The notes beneath the pieces are model-generated. The model did not search any database, had not been told where the DNA came from, and was given only the letters and a program-made list of their open reading frames with translations. Below, piece after piece: positions 8,471 to 17,205 of a stretch of 64,000 nt of DNA; the first letter of the stretch is position 1, and each line of letters starts with the position of its first letter. The DNA is from CAXMST01 sp963790085 (lineage in GTDB: Bacteria > Actinomycetota > Thermoleophilia > Solirubrobacterales > 70-9), in contig CAWBNH010000006.1 in assembly GCA_963790085.1 (NCBI GenBank), positions 248,001 to 312,000 of the forward strand. The letters are read 5' to 3'. The translations under genes and the position numbers were made by a program.

Positions 8471-9556
8471 ATGATCCGGCGCCTGGTAGTCGGCCTCACC
8501 CTGATCGTGGCGGCGATCGGCGGCTGCGGCGGCAACGAGGCGGACACCGATCGGGGGCCCGCGAGCTTCTTCGGAGTCGCGCCCCAGGATGCGACCAGCG
8601 AGGCGGACCTGGCGCGAATGGCCGCCGGCGGGGTCGGCAGCTATCACCTGTTCCTCTCCTGGGCACAGGTCGAGACCAGCCCCGGGGTCTTCGCCTGGTC
8701 GGTCTACGACGAGCTGATCGGAAGCCTCGCCGCGAACGGCATCCAGCCGATCCCATACGTGTTCGGCAGCCCGACCGCGTACGCGCCGACGCGGTCCACG
8801 CCGCCGACCACGAGCGACAGGGCGATGCGCGCTTGGGAGCGATTTCTGCGGCTGGCCGTCGCTCGCTACGGGCCGGACGGCAGCTTCTGGGAGCGCTTCG
8901 CGCAGGCCAATCCCGACACCGAGCCCAGGCCCCTGCGCACCTGGGAGATCTGGAACGAGGTGAACGGGCCGACCTTCTGGCAGCCGCGGCCGGACCCCGC
9001 CGAGTACGCGACGCTGCTGCTGCGCTCGGCGGTGGCGATTCGGAGCAGGGATCCTGCCGCCGAGATCATGATCGCCGGCATGTTCGCCACCCCGGGCGGG
9101 GAGGGCGCGATCGAGTCATCCAGGTTTCTCCGCGAGCTCTACGCGATACCGGGGGTCGCCGATGCCGCCGACCTCGTCGCGGTCCATCCCTACGGACCGC
9201 GGATCGGGGACGTCAGACAGCAGATGCGAGACGCCCGAGCGGAGATGCGGGCCGGCGGCGACGGCGACGACGCCATGTGGGTAACCGAGATCGGCTGGGG
9301 ATCGGACCCGGGCGGAAACAGCCCGCTGGCGACGACGCCCGAGCGGCAGGCGAGGCTGCTGCGGAAGACCTACACGATGATGCTCGATCGGCGCAGCGGC
9401 TGGAACCTCCGGGGCGTGCTCTGGTACACCTGGCGGGACCCCGCGAGCCCTGAGGGGCTGTGCGGTTGGTGCGCCTCGGCCGGGTTGGTCGACGACGACC
9501 TCGACCCGAAGCCATCGTGGCTCGAATTTGCGAAGCTGACGGGCGGCGAGCCGTGA
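8471..9556 (+). CDS. Secreted glycoside hydrolase (TIM-barrel, GH-A clan-like)
   Basis: A lipoprotein or exported glycosidase of 361 residues. A lipobox-like AIGGC places the lipid Cys at residue 19. The barrel begins at FFGVAPQDA. WEIWNEVNGPTFW puts the Asn-Glu acid/base pair at residues 162-163, and MWVTEIGWGSDP places the likely nucleophile at Glu273; Glu at the ends of strands 4 and 7 is the hallmark of clan GH-A (families such as GH39 or GH5). It starts two nucleotides after the small membrane protein and is probably cotranslated. Cleaving or remodelling the glycan made by the neighbouring genes is a reasonable inference; the substrate is not readable. Confidence 0.8.
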   Translation: MIRRLVVGLTLIVAAIGGCGGNEADTDRGPASFFGVAPQDATSEADLARMAAGGVGSYHLFLSWAQVETSPGVFAWSVYDELIGSLAANGIQPIPYVFGSPTAYAPTRSTPPTTSDRAMRAWERFLRLAVARYGPDGSFWERFAQANPDTEPRPLRTWEIWNEVNGPTFWQPRPDPAEYATLLLRSAVAIRSRDPAAEIMIAGMFATPGGEGAIESSRFLRELYAIPGVADAADLVAVHPYGPRIGDVRQQMRDARAEMRAGGDGDDAMWVTEIGWGSDPGGNSPLATTPERQARLLRKTYTMMLDRRSGWNLRGVLWYTWRDPASPEGLCGWCASAGLVDDDLDPKPSWLEFAKLTGGEP

Positions 9557-9578
9557 GCGGTGAGACCTGCGGCCCGCG

Positions 9579-9860
9579 CTAGAGGCCGCGACCACCGGCC
9601 ATCGCGGGCAGGATCACGATCGTGTCATCCGCGCCGACCCCGGTCGCGAGGCCGTCGAGGACGCGGACGTCCTCGTCGTTGAGGTAGACGTTGACGTAGC
9701 GATTGAGCTCGCCGTCGTCGCCAAACAGTTGCTTCTCGGTGCCCGGGTGGGCGGCGGCAAGCCCCCGCAGGACCTCGCCGACATCGGTGCCGTCGATCGG
9801 GACCTGGGACTCACCCCCCGTCTGGGCGCGAAGGACCGGCGGGATCTTCACGGTCGGCAT
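9579..9860 (-). CDS. MoaD/ThiS-family sulfur carrier protein with tail after Gly-Gly
   Basis: A ubiquitin-fold sulfur carrier of 93 residues (MPTVKIPPVLRAQTGG; NRYVNVYLNDEDVR; DDTIVILPAMAGG), similar to CysO of mycobacteria. The C-terminus is adenylated and thiocarboxylated by a ThiF/MoeB enzyme, here encoded directly upstream. Unlike most members it does not end in Gly-Gly: RGL follows residues 89-90, so trimming by a protease would be needed before activation. TAGGGT lies 10 nt before the ATG, so an internal promoter is possible. Cysteine synthesis is the most likely pathway, but thiamine or molybdopterin roles are not excluded. Confidence 0.8.
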   Translation of the reverse strand: MPTVKIPPVLRAQTGGESQVPIDGTDVGEVLRGLAAAHPGTEKQLFGDDGELNRYVNVYLNDEDVRVLDGLATGVGADDTIVILPAMAGGRGL

Positions 9861-9897
9861 GGCGGCGCGAACCCTACAGGCAGCCGGACGCCCCGGC

Positions 9898-11085
9898 TCA
9901 GACGAGAACGCTGCCCGAGCAGAACGCCTCGTAGTCGGGGAACTTGCCGAGGTCCTCGTCGGCGAGCTGCGGCGCGTCGGGACCGCAGATCGGGCAGCTC
10001 GGGTCGCGCTTGACCTTGAGCTCGGTGAAGGTCGTGCTCAGCGCCTCGAACAGCAGCAACCGTCCGATCAGCGGCTCGCCGGCCCCGGTGACGAGCTTGA
10101 AGACCTCGAGCGACTGGAACAGGCCCATCACGCCGGGAAGCATCCCGAGCACGCCGGCCGCCCCGCACGAAGGCGCCAACTCGGGCGGCGGCGGGGTCGG
10201 ATACAGGCACCGGTAACACGGGCCCTGGTGCGGTACGAAGGTCGAGATCTGCCCATCGAAGGCGAGGATCGAGGCCGAGACGACCGGCTTGCCAAGCCGC
10301 ACAGAGGCATCGTTCAGCAGGTACCGGGTCGGGAAGTTGTCGGCGCCGTCGACGATCACGTCGTACTGCGAGAGCAGCTCGATCACGTTCGAGGAGTCGA
10401 GCCGCATCCGATGCTCGTTGACGGTGACGTCGGGGTTCAGGGCCTCGATCGCGCGCCGCGCCGAGGTCGTCTTCGGGACGTCGATCGTCTCGGTGCTGTG
10501 AATCACCTGACGCTGGAGGTTGGAGGCATCGACCACATCGTCGTCGACGAGACCGATCGTCCCGACACCGGCAGCGGCGAGATAGAGCGCCGCCGGCGAA
10601 CCGAGGCCACCGGCGCCCAGCAGCAGGACCCTGGCGTCGAGCAGCTTCAGCTGACCCTCGAGCCCGATCTCGGGTACGAGGATGTGACGGCTGTAGCGTT
10701 CCTTCTGCTCCTGCGAGAGCTTGCGGGGGACGACCGTCTCGTAGTTGCGGTCCTTCCAGAGGGTGATGCCGCCGGCGAGCGAGGCAACGTCGGAGTAGCC
10801 GAGCTCCTCGCCCAGCGTCCGCGCCGCGAACGCCGAGCGGTTGCCGGATGCGCAGTAGAGGATCACGCGGGTGTCCTTGTCGGGCACGAACTGCTCGATC
10901 CGCGTTTCCAGGTGGCCACGGGGAACGTGGATTGCCCCGGGGATGTGGCGCTCCTCGAACTCGTGCTGCTCGCGGACGTCGACCAAGGCGACTCCGTTTG
11001 CCGTGAGCTCCTCATGGGCCTCGGAGGGCTGGACCTCCTCGATCCCCGCCTTGATCATCTCGATCAGCTCTGCGCCGGTCGGCAT
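9898..11085 (-). CDS. moeZ: Rhodanese-ThiF/MoeB fusion, sulfur-carrier adenylyltransferase/sulfurtransferase
   Basis: Activates the adjacent sulfur carrier by adenylation and loads sulfur on it. Residues 15-118 are a rhodanese domain with the persulfide Cys78 in YCASGNRS. Residues 125-395 are a ThiF/MoeB domain: the nucleotide loop LLLGAGGLGSPAA (155-167), the DDDVVDASNLQRQVIH segment, DGADNFPTRYLLNDA, and zinc CxxC pairs CYRC and CPIC. Mycobacterial MoeZ carries the rhodanese at the C-terminus, so the order here is reversed. Cotranscribed with the sulfur carrier 37 nt downstream. A dyad shared with the ABC importer lies 37-54 nt upstream. Confidence 0.85.
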   Translation of the reverse strand: MPTGAELIEMIKAGIEEVQPSEAHEELTANGVALVDVREQHEFEERHIPGAIHVPRGHLETRIEQFVPDKDTRVILYCASGNRSAFAARTLGEELGYSDVASLAGGITLWKDRNYETVVPRKLSQEQKERYSRHILVPEIGLEGQLKLLDARVLLLGAGGLGSPAALYLAAAGVGTIGLVDDDVVDASNLQRQVIHSTETIDVPKTTSARRAIEALNPDVTVNEHRMRLDSSNVIELLSQYDVIVDGADNFPTRYLLNDASVRLGKPVVSASILAFDGQISTFVPHQGPCYRCLYPTPPPPELAPSCGAAGVLGMLPGVMGLFQSLEVFKLVTGAGEPLIGRLLLFEALSTTFTELKVKRDPSCPICGPDAPQLADEDLGKFPDYEAFCSGSVLV

Positions 11086-11121
11086 CTATTCACCTCAAAC
11101 TCGATCAGGATTAGGGCTATT

Positions 11122-11139
11122 ACTTCAGGAAGTGTAGCA
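11122..11139. promoter_or_regulatory. Dyad operator candidate upstream of moeZ
   Basis: ACTTCAGGAAGTGTAGCA matches the element at 60-77 at 16 of 18 positions; the core ACTTC-AG-GAAGT is a perfect inverted repeat. It sits 37 nt upstream of the moeZ ATG, in promoter position, next to AT-rich sequence that could hold the -10. Confidence 0.45.
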
Positions 11140-11180
11140 GGGCCCTTCCCGCGCCCCGAGAGGGCGCCGACCGGGGCCCG

Positions 11181-11196
11181 GCCCAGCGAACTGGGC
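11181..11196 (-). terminator. Hairpin after htpX
   Basis: GCCCAG-CGAA-CTGGGC is a perfect 6-bp stem with a tetraloop, 48 nt after the htpX stop. A second stem GCGCCC/GGGCGC lies at 11151-11167. Neither has a clear U-tract. Confidence 0.45.
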
Positions 11197-11243
11197 AGCG
11201 CCGCACGCCGCCGCCCGCGGGGCCTGTGCACTCGCCCCGGCGT

Positions 11244-12104
11244 TCAGCCGACGCTGGTCCGCATCTGACGAAGACGGCGGACCCGCTCCTCGATCGGCGG
11301 ATGGGTGGAGAACAGGCCGGCGATGCCCTTGCCGGAGAGCGGCTTGACGATGTACATGCACTCCGTCGCCTGGTTGACGTCCATCGGGATGTCCTTGGCG
11401 CCCTGTTCGAGCCTCAGCAGGGCGGAGGCGAGGCTCTCGGGCCGGCCGCTGATCTCGGCCCCGGTCGCATCGGCCGAGAACTCGCGCTGGCGGCTGATCG
11501 ACATCTGGATCAACGACGCGGCGATCGGCGCCAGGAGGACCATCGCGAGGCTGCCGATCAGACCCAGCGGGCTGTTGTTGTCGCCACCGAACCACATCAG
11601 CATGTAGGCGAGGTAGGTGATCGCACCGCCGATCGTCGCCGCGACCGACTGGATCAGGGTGTCGCGGTTCTGGATGTGGGCGAGCTCGTGGGCGATCACG
11701 CCGCGCAGCTCGTCCTCGCTGAGCAGCTTGGTGATCCCAGCGGTGACGGCGACCGCCGCACGCTTGGGGCTGCGGCCGGTGGCGAAGGCGTTCGGCTGCG
11801 CCTGCGGGATCATGTACAGCGCCGGCATCGGCATCTGCGCGCGCTCGGTGAGCTCGCGGACCATCGAGTAGATCCGGGGCGCCTGCGATTCCTCGAGCGG
11901 CACGGCACCACTCATCTTCAGCGCGATCTTGTCGCTGAACCAGAACGCGCCGAGGTTCATCAGGGCACCGAAGAAGAGGAACATCAACGCCGTCTGCGGG
12001 CCACCGATGGCGGCGCCGATGACGACGAAGAGGCCGGTCAGGGTCGCCAGCAGCAGCGTCGTGCGGACGCCGGCGGCGACGTTCGAGCTGCGGGTGGTTC
12101 TCAC
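11244..12104 (-). CDS. htpX: HtpX-family membrane zinc metalloprotease (M48)
   Basis: Membrane-embedded quality-control protease of 286 residues. Two N-terminal membrane helices (residues 14-55), then AMPMPALYMIPQAQPNAFAT, the zinc site GVIAHELAHIQNRD (HExxH), two more hydrophobic segments (SVAATIGGAITYLAYMLMW; LGLIGSLAMVLLAPIAASLI) and the third zinc ligand region SISRQREFSADATGAEI. STHPPIEERVRRL is the conserved C-terminal motif. The start is GTG 12104, with GGAGG about 10 nt upstream. Homologues degrade misfolded membrane proteins under stress; no stress operator is evident here. Confidence 0.92.
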   Translation of the reverse strand: MRTTRSSNVAAGVRTTLLLATLTGLFVVIGAAIGGPQTALMFLFFGALMNLGAFWFSDKIALKMSGAVPLEESQAPRIYSMVRELTERAQMPMPALYMIPQAQPNAFATGRSPKRAAVAVTAGITKLLSEDELRGVIAHELAHIQNRDTLIQSVAATIGGAITYLAYMLMWFGGDNNSPLGLIGSLAMVLLAPIAASLIQMSISRQREFSADATGAEISGRPESLASALLRLEQGAKDIPMDVNQATECMYIVKPLSGKGIAGLFSTHPPIEERVRRLRQMRTSVG

Positions 12105-12214
12105 TGGTTCAAGCCTCCAAGAAGGTCAACTGGGATGAATGGAATATTGCCACACGTCCTTAACCGGCCCCTAAGGTCGGGTTCAGGCCGAGACCGTGCG
12201 ATAAGGAAGGGTAG

Positions 12215-13204
12215 ATGAGACGCGGGACACTGCTCACCCAAGTCATCCTCGTGAACCTGCTGCTGATCGCCACCGCGGTCGTCGCGGCGGTGATCGCCTC
12301 GGCGCCCGACAGCAGCCTGCGCGACACGGGAGCGGCAGGGTTGGTGCTCGGTTTCGCGCTGGCGACCACGGTCGCCGCCAATGTCTTCTTGCTCTCGCGC
12401 CGGGTCGAGCCGCTGGAGCGGCTCGCGGATGAGATGGAGCGGGTCAATCTCGCGCGGCCGCAGGCCGCCCAGGAACGGGTCGCGATCGGCGGCCCGGAGG
12501 AGGTCCGGCGGCTCGACCAGTCGTTCCGGGAGATGTTGGCCCGGCTCGAGGAGGAGCGGCGAAGCGGGGCCAGCGCAGCGCTCGAGGCCCAGGAGCGCGA
12601 GCGGGCCCGTGTCGCCCGGGACCTGCACGACGAGGTCAACCAGGCGCTGACCGGGCTCGTCCTCAGGCTCGAGGCCCTGCGCTCGAAGGCGCCACCGGAG
12701 CTCTCCCAGGAGCTGGTCGAGACGGGCGCAGTCGCGAGCCAGGCGATGCAGGAGTTGCTGAGGCTGGCTCGCCAGCTGCGCCCGACGGCGCTCGACGACC
12801 TCGGCCTCGAGGCGGCGCTGGCGGGCCTCGTCGAGGACATCGGGCGCCAGACCGAGATCCGCACCGCGTTCGAGCGTGAGCTCAGCACCGACGTGCTCCC
12901 GCAGCTGTCCGACGAGCTGCAACTCGTCACCTACCGGGTGGCGCAGGAGGCGCTCTCGAACGCCGTCCGGCACTCCGGTGCCCGTCACATCCGCGTTCGC
13001 CTCCGCCTCGACGAGCACAGCCTCGAGCTGCGGGTCTCGGACGACGGCACCGGCTTCGACGTCGACCAAACCGGGCCCGGGCTCGGGCTCGCCGGCATGC
13101 GCGAGCGCGCACTGCTCGTCGGGGCCGCGCTCGAGATCGACTCGGGGCCCGGGATCGGCACCCGGGTCAGGTTGTGGCTCCCGATTGCCGATGATGTCAA
13201 CTGA
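12215..13204 (+). CDS. Sensor histidine kinase, NarL/LiaS type (HisKA_3)
   Basis: Membrane sensor kinase of 329 residues. Two N-terminal helices (residues 5-29 and 39-60) flank a short loop, so it probably senses the membrane or a cytoplasmic signal rather than a large external ligand. A HAMP-like linker (RRVEPLERLADEMERVNLA) leads to the dimerisation domain with the phospho-accepting His138 in RVARDLHDEVNQALTGL. The ATPase domain shows EALSNAVRHSGA, LRVSDDGTGFD and GLGLAGMRERA. The response regulator begins three nucleotides after its stop. GATAAG lies 9 nt before the ATG and an AGGAAGGG tract overlaps it. Confidence 0.9.
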   Translation: MRRGTLLTQVILVNLLLIATAVVAAVIASAPDSSLRDTGAAGLVLGFALATTVAANVFLLSRRVEPLERLADEMERVNLARPQAAQERVAIGGPEEVRRLDQSFREMLARLEEERRSGASAALEAQERERARVARDLHDEVNQALTGLVLRLEALRSKAPPELSQELVETGAVASQAMQELLRLARQLRPTALDDLGLEAALAGLVEDIGRQTEIRTAFERELSTDVLPQLSDELQLVTYRVAQEALSNAVRHSGARHIRVRLRLDEHSLELRVSDDGTGFDVDQTGPGLGLAGMRERALLVGAALEIDSGPGIGTRVRLWLPIADDVN

Positions 13205-13206
13205 GG

Positions 13207-13836
13207 ATGCGCGTACTGATTGCAGATGACCACGGAATCGTCCGCTCGGGCCTGCGAATGCTGCTCGAGCGCCAGGACGGGATCGAGGTGATCGCGGAGG
13301 CGGACAACGGGGGCGACGCCCGCGAGTTGGCGTTGCAGCACCGCCCCGACCTGGCGATCCTCGACGTGAAGATGCCCGGCCTCTCGGGCCTCGAGGTGAC
13401 GCGCGAGCTGCGCGAGCAGGCGCCCGAGGTCTCCATCCTGATCCTCTCGATGCACGACGAGGACCGCTACCTCTTCGAGGCGCTGAAGGCCGGGGCATCC
13501 GGTTACGTGCTGAAGCGCGCCGCCGACACCGATCTGCTCGACGCGATCGACGCGGTCCGCCGCGGCGAGCCGTTCCTCACCCCCGAGGCGCAGCAGGCCC
13601 TGATCAAGGACGTCCTCGGCCGCGGACAGGGCGGCGAGGCGGAGCTGACCCCGCGGGAGCTGGAGGTTGTCACGCTGGTCGCCGAAGCGCACACCAACAG
13701 GGAGATCGCCGACATCCTCGGGCTCTCCGAGAAGACGGTCGAGAACCACCGCTCGAACGCCATGCGCAAGCTGGGCATGCGCGATCGGGTGGAGCTGGTC
13801 CGCTACGCGATCCGCCGCGGCCTGATCGAGGCCTGA
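13207..13836 (+). CDS. NarL/FixJ-family response regulator
   Basis: DNA-binding partner of the kinase just upstream. The receiver domain (residues 1-120) has the acidic pair IADDHG, phospho-acceptor Asp53 in LAILDVKMPG and the conserved Lys in YVLKRAAD. The LuxR helix-turn-helix occupies about 145-205: LTPRELEVVTLVAEAHTNRE, IADILGLSEKTVENHRSNAM. Length (209) is standard. Targets are unknown; genes next door (htpX, GNAT) are candidates only by position. Confidence 0.92.
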   Translation: MRVLIADDHGIVRSGLRMLLERQDGIEVIAEADNGGDARELALQHRPDLAILDVKMPGLSGLEVTRELREQAPEVSILILSMHDEDRYLFEALKAGASGYVLKRAADTDLLDAIDAVRRGEPFLTPEAQQALIKDVLGRGQGGEAELTPRELEVVTLVAEAHTNREIADILGLSEKTVENHRSNAMRKLGMRDRVELVRYAIRRGLIEA

Positions 13837-13876
13837 GGCCCGCTCGCGTCGCAGGGCTTGATCTAGTCTGCCCGCG

Positions 13877-14533
13877 ATGACGGCGGGCGAGCTCAAGACC
13901 CGGGACGGGCGCACCCTGCTGACGCGACCGATCGAACCGGGGGACAAGGAGGCCCTGGCAGACGGTTTCGCCAGGCTCAGCGACGAGTCGCGGTACCGGC
14001 GGTTCTTCGCCCCGCTGAGCAGCTTGAAGGCGACCGACCTCCGCTACCTGACCGAGGTCGACCATCACGCCCACGAGGCAATCATCGCCTTCGACCCCGA
14101 GAGCGGCGATGCGGTCGGAGTCGCCCGGTTCGTGCGCTCCGAGGATCCGCGGATCGCCGAGGTGGCCGTGACCGTGGTCGACGACTGGCACGGGCGCGGA
14201 GTGGCCACGGCCCTGCTCGAAAGACTGGTGGCCCGGGCCCGGGCGGAGGGCGTCGAGCGCTTCACCGCCCTGATCCTCGAGGAGAACGACGCGGCGATCG
14301 AGCTGTTCAAGACGCTGTCCGCCGACGACCCCGAGCCGAGACGCAGCGCGAGCGGCAACCTCGAGCTTCTGATCGAGCTCCCCGAGGACGACGTGGTCTC
14401 GGGCACGATGCTCGGCAAGGCGCTGCGGAGCGCCGCGCACGGCAGCGTCGAGATCAACCCCTGGCGCCTACTCAAGCAGCGCGTCCAGGACACGGGCGAG
14501 CGCACGCCGCTGAGCGGGCAGGACCCCGACTAA
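13877..14533 (+). CDS. GNAT-family N-acetyltransferase
   Basis: Soluble acetyltransferase of 218 residues. The GNAT fold covers about residues 8-165: LLTRPIEPGDKEALADGFAR, YRRFFAPLSSLKATDLRYLT, VGVARFV, IAEVAVTVVDDWHGRGVATA with the acetyl-CoA loop at GRGVATALLERL. The motif YRRFF and neighbouring sequence match GNAT proteins related to protein lysine acetyltransferases of actinobacteria, but no ACT or cNMP regulatory domain is present. TAGTCT (13864-13869) sits 7 nt before the ATG with no Shine-Dalgarno, so the transcript is probably leaderless. The substrate is unknown. Confidence 0.8.
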   Translation: MTAGELKTRDGRTLLTRPIEPGDKEALADGFARLSDESRYRRFFAPLSSLKATDLRYLTEVDHHAHEAIIAFDPESGDAVGVARFVRSEDPRIAEVAVTVVDDWHGRGVATALLERLVARARAEGVERFTALILEENDAAIELFKTLSADDPEPRRSASGNLELLIELPEDDVVSGTMLGKALRSAAHGSVEINPWRLLKQRVQDTGERTPLSGQDPD

Positions 14534-14547
14534 GCCGACCGCACCGC

Positions 14548-14560
14548 TAGGATTTATCCG
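14548..14560 (+). promoter_or_regulatory. rrf2 promoter, leaderless, with suf-type element
   Basis: TAGGAT (14548-14553) is followed by 7 nt and the ATG. The stretch GCTAGGATTTATCCG recurs as GCTAGGATTTACCCG at the sufC promoter, so the -10 may double as an operator, possibly for Rrf2 itself. Confidence 0.55.
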
Positions 14561-15028
14561 ATGCTGTTCTCCACGAAGGCCGAGTACGGGGTTCGCCTGC
14601 TGGTGGCGCTGGGCAGGTGCGAGGGCGAGGACGCCGTGCCGCTCGCCACCCTCGCCGAGGCGGAGACCCTGCCGCTGTCCTATCTCGAGCACCTCGCCGC
14701 GAAGCTCCGCGGCGCCGGGCTGGTTACCTCACAGCGCGGCGCCCACGGCGGCTACCGGCTCGGGCGACCGGCCGAGGAGATCCGGATGCTCGAGGTGGTC
14801 GAGGCGCTCGAGGGACCGATCACCCCGATGGAGTGCTTTCAGCCCGACGAGGTCGGCAAGGTCGGCAAGGTCCTCTGCTCGCACGAGATCGACGGTGATC
14901 ACGCCTGCGCGACGAAGCTGCTCTGGACGCGCGTGCAGGGCGGCATCACCAAGGCGCTGGCGAGCACCACGCTCGCCGAGCTGGTTGAGTTCGAGCGCCG
15001 GCGCGAAACCGCCGCCGCGGTGGCCTGA
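14561..15028 (+). CDS. Rrf2-family regulator, IscR-like
   Basis: Winged-helix regulator of 155 residues heading the suf locus. The DNA-binding part reads FSTKAEYGVRLLVALG, LPLSYLEHLAAKLRGAGLV and SQRGAHGGYRLGR. The sensory region has three cysteines, Cys92 (MECFQP), Cys106 (VLCSHE) and Cys116 (DHACATKLLW), the number and spacing that bind an Fe-S cluster in IscR and related regulators. The likely role is to repress Fe-S assembly when clusters are plentiful. The promoter element shared with sufC supports autoregulation together with suf control (inference). CymR-like cysteine sensing is the alternative. Confidence 0.85.
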   Translation: MLFSTKAEYGVRLLVALGRCEGEDAVPLATLAEAETLPLSYLEHLAAKLRGAGLVTSQRGAHGGYRLGRPAEEIRMLEVVEALEGPITPMECFQPDEVGKVGKVLCSHEIDGDHACATKLLWTRVQGGITKALASTTLAELVEFERRRETAAAVA

Positions 15029-15047
15029 TCCGACCACGCTCGCCGCG

Positions 15048-15077
15048 TTGGCCGATAACCGACCCGCCAGCTAGGAT
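15048..15077 (+). promoter_or_regulatory. sufC promoter
   Basis: TTGGCC (15048-15053) and TAGGAT (15072-15077) are separated by 18 bp. Transcription would begin near 15084, giving a leader of about 80 nt that contains GC-rich dyads and ends in the AGGAG ribosome site. The -10 lies in GCTAGGATTTACCCG, which matches the rrf2 promoter at 14 of 15 positions. Confidence 0.55.
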
Positions 15078-15166
15078 TTACCCGCGGGGCCGATCGCCCG
15101 CCGACGACGGGCCCAGCGCCCGATCACCATCCGGGCGGTGGCCTGAACCAGACTGATAGGAGATCA

Positions 15167-15931
<765 letters not shown>

Positions 15932-15939
15932 GTGCGCGG

Positions 15940-17193
15940 ATGAGCGGCCAGGCGCCAGTCACGGAGAGGGACTTCCCGATCGCGAAGATCAGGGCGTCGT
16001 TCCCGGCGCTCGAGCGCGAGGTCGGGGGGCGGCCGGTCGCCTACCTCGACTCGGGGGCCAGCTCGCAGCGTGCCCTGGCCAGCATCGAGGCCACCGACCG
16101 CTACGAGCGCCGCCACCACTCAAACGTTCACCGCGGCTCGCACACGATGTCGGCGGAGGCGACGGCGGCCTACGAGGGCGCTCGCGCCACGGTCGCCGAC
16201 CACCTCGGCGCGGCCGATCGGCGCGAGGTGATCTTCACCCGGAACGCGACCGAGGCGATCAACCTCGTCGCCCGCGCCTGGGGCGACGCGAACGTCAAGG
16301 CCGGCGAGCGGATCGTGCTGACCGAGATGGAGCACCACTCCAACATCGTGCCCTGGCAGCAGCTCGCCGAGCGCACCGGCGCGATAGTCGACTGGGTCGC
16401 GGTCGACGACGACGGCCACCTGGTCGATGCATCGCTCGAGGCCGCGCTCGAGCGTGGCCCGAAGCTCGTCGCGGTGACCCACGTCTCGAACGTTCTCGGG
16501 ACGCTCAACCCGATCGCCGAGATCACCCGCCGCGCCCACGACGCCGGAGCGCTGGTGCTGGTCGACGGAGCCCAGGCGGCGCCGAAGCTGGCGATCGACG
16601 TCGGTGCCCTCGGCGCCGACTTCTACGCGATCACCGGCCACAAGATCTACGGGCCGACCGGAATCGGCGCGCTCTGGGCGCGGCTCGACCTGCTCGAGGC
16701 GATGCCCCCGTTCCTCGGTGGCGGATCGATGATCCGCAGGGTGACGAAGGCGGGCTCCACATACGCCGATCCACCCGCAAGGTTCGAGGCGGGGACGCCG
16801 GCGATCTCGCAGGCGATCGGCCTGGCCGCCGCGATCCGCTGGCTCGCGTCCGTCGGCCTCGAGTCGGTCACCGAGCACGAGCGCGAGATCACCGCCTACA
16901 CGCTGGGCCGGCTCGCGGAGATCCCCGGGCTGCGGATCTTCGGCCCTCCCCCCTCCCCTGAGCGGATCGGCCCGGTCAGCTTCGAGCTCGAGGGGGTCCA
17001 CGGCCACGACGTCTCCGAGATCCTCGACCGCCACGGGGTCGCGGTCCGCTCCGGCCACCACTGCGCACAGCCGCTGATGGACCGGTTCGGCGTGCCGGCG
17101 ACGGCGCGCGCCAGCTTCGGCGTCTACACCATCGAGGAGGAGATCGACCGCCTGATCGCGGGCCTCCACGACGTGATCAGGATCTTCGAGTAG
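15940..17193 (+). CDS. sufS: Cysteine desulfurase SufS
   Basis: PLP enzyme that takes sulfur from cysteine for cluster assembly. PLP Lys235 lies in ITGHKIYGPTG; the persulfide Cys375 is in SGHHCAQPLM. AYLDSGASSQRALASIEA, RNATEAINLVARAWG and DGAQAAPKLAIDVGALGADF are family motifs (class V aminotransferase fold, group II desulfurase). Length 417 is normal. It lies between sufC and sufU, its usual sulfur acceptor in Gram-positive bacteria. Confidence 0.95.
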   Translation: MSGQAPVTERDFPIAKIRASFPALEREVGGRPVAYLDSGASSQRALASIEATDRYERRHHSNVHRGSHTMSAEATAAYEGARATVADHLGAADRREVIFTRNATEAINLVARAWGDANVKAGERIVLTEMEHHSNIVPWQQLAERTGAIVDWVAVDDDGHLVDASLEAALERGPKLVAVTHVSNVLGTLNPIAEITRRAHDAGALVLVDGAQAAPKLAIDVGALGADFYAITGHKIYGPTGIGALWARLDLLEAMPPFLGGGSMIRRVTKAGSTYADPPARFEAGTPAISQAIGLAAAIRWLASVGLESVTEHEREITAYTLGRLAEIPGLRIFGPPPSPERIGPVSFELEGVHGHDVSEILDRHGVAVRSGHHCAQPLMDRFGVPATARASFGVYTIEEEIDRLIAGLHDVIRIFE

Positions 17194-17205
17194 CGGCGGC
17201 CCGAC

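Noticed and set aside
12130..12160. Possible stress operator upstream of htpX (GGAATATTGCC)
   Set aside because: Only a short AT-rich palindrome; no match to CIRCE, HspR or CtsR sites could be made.
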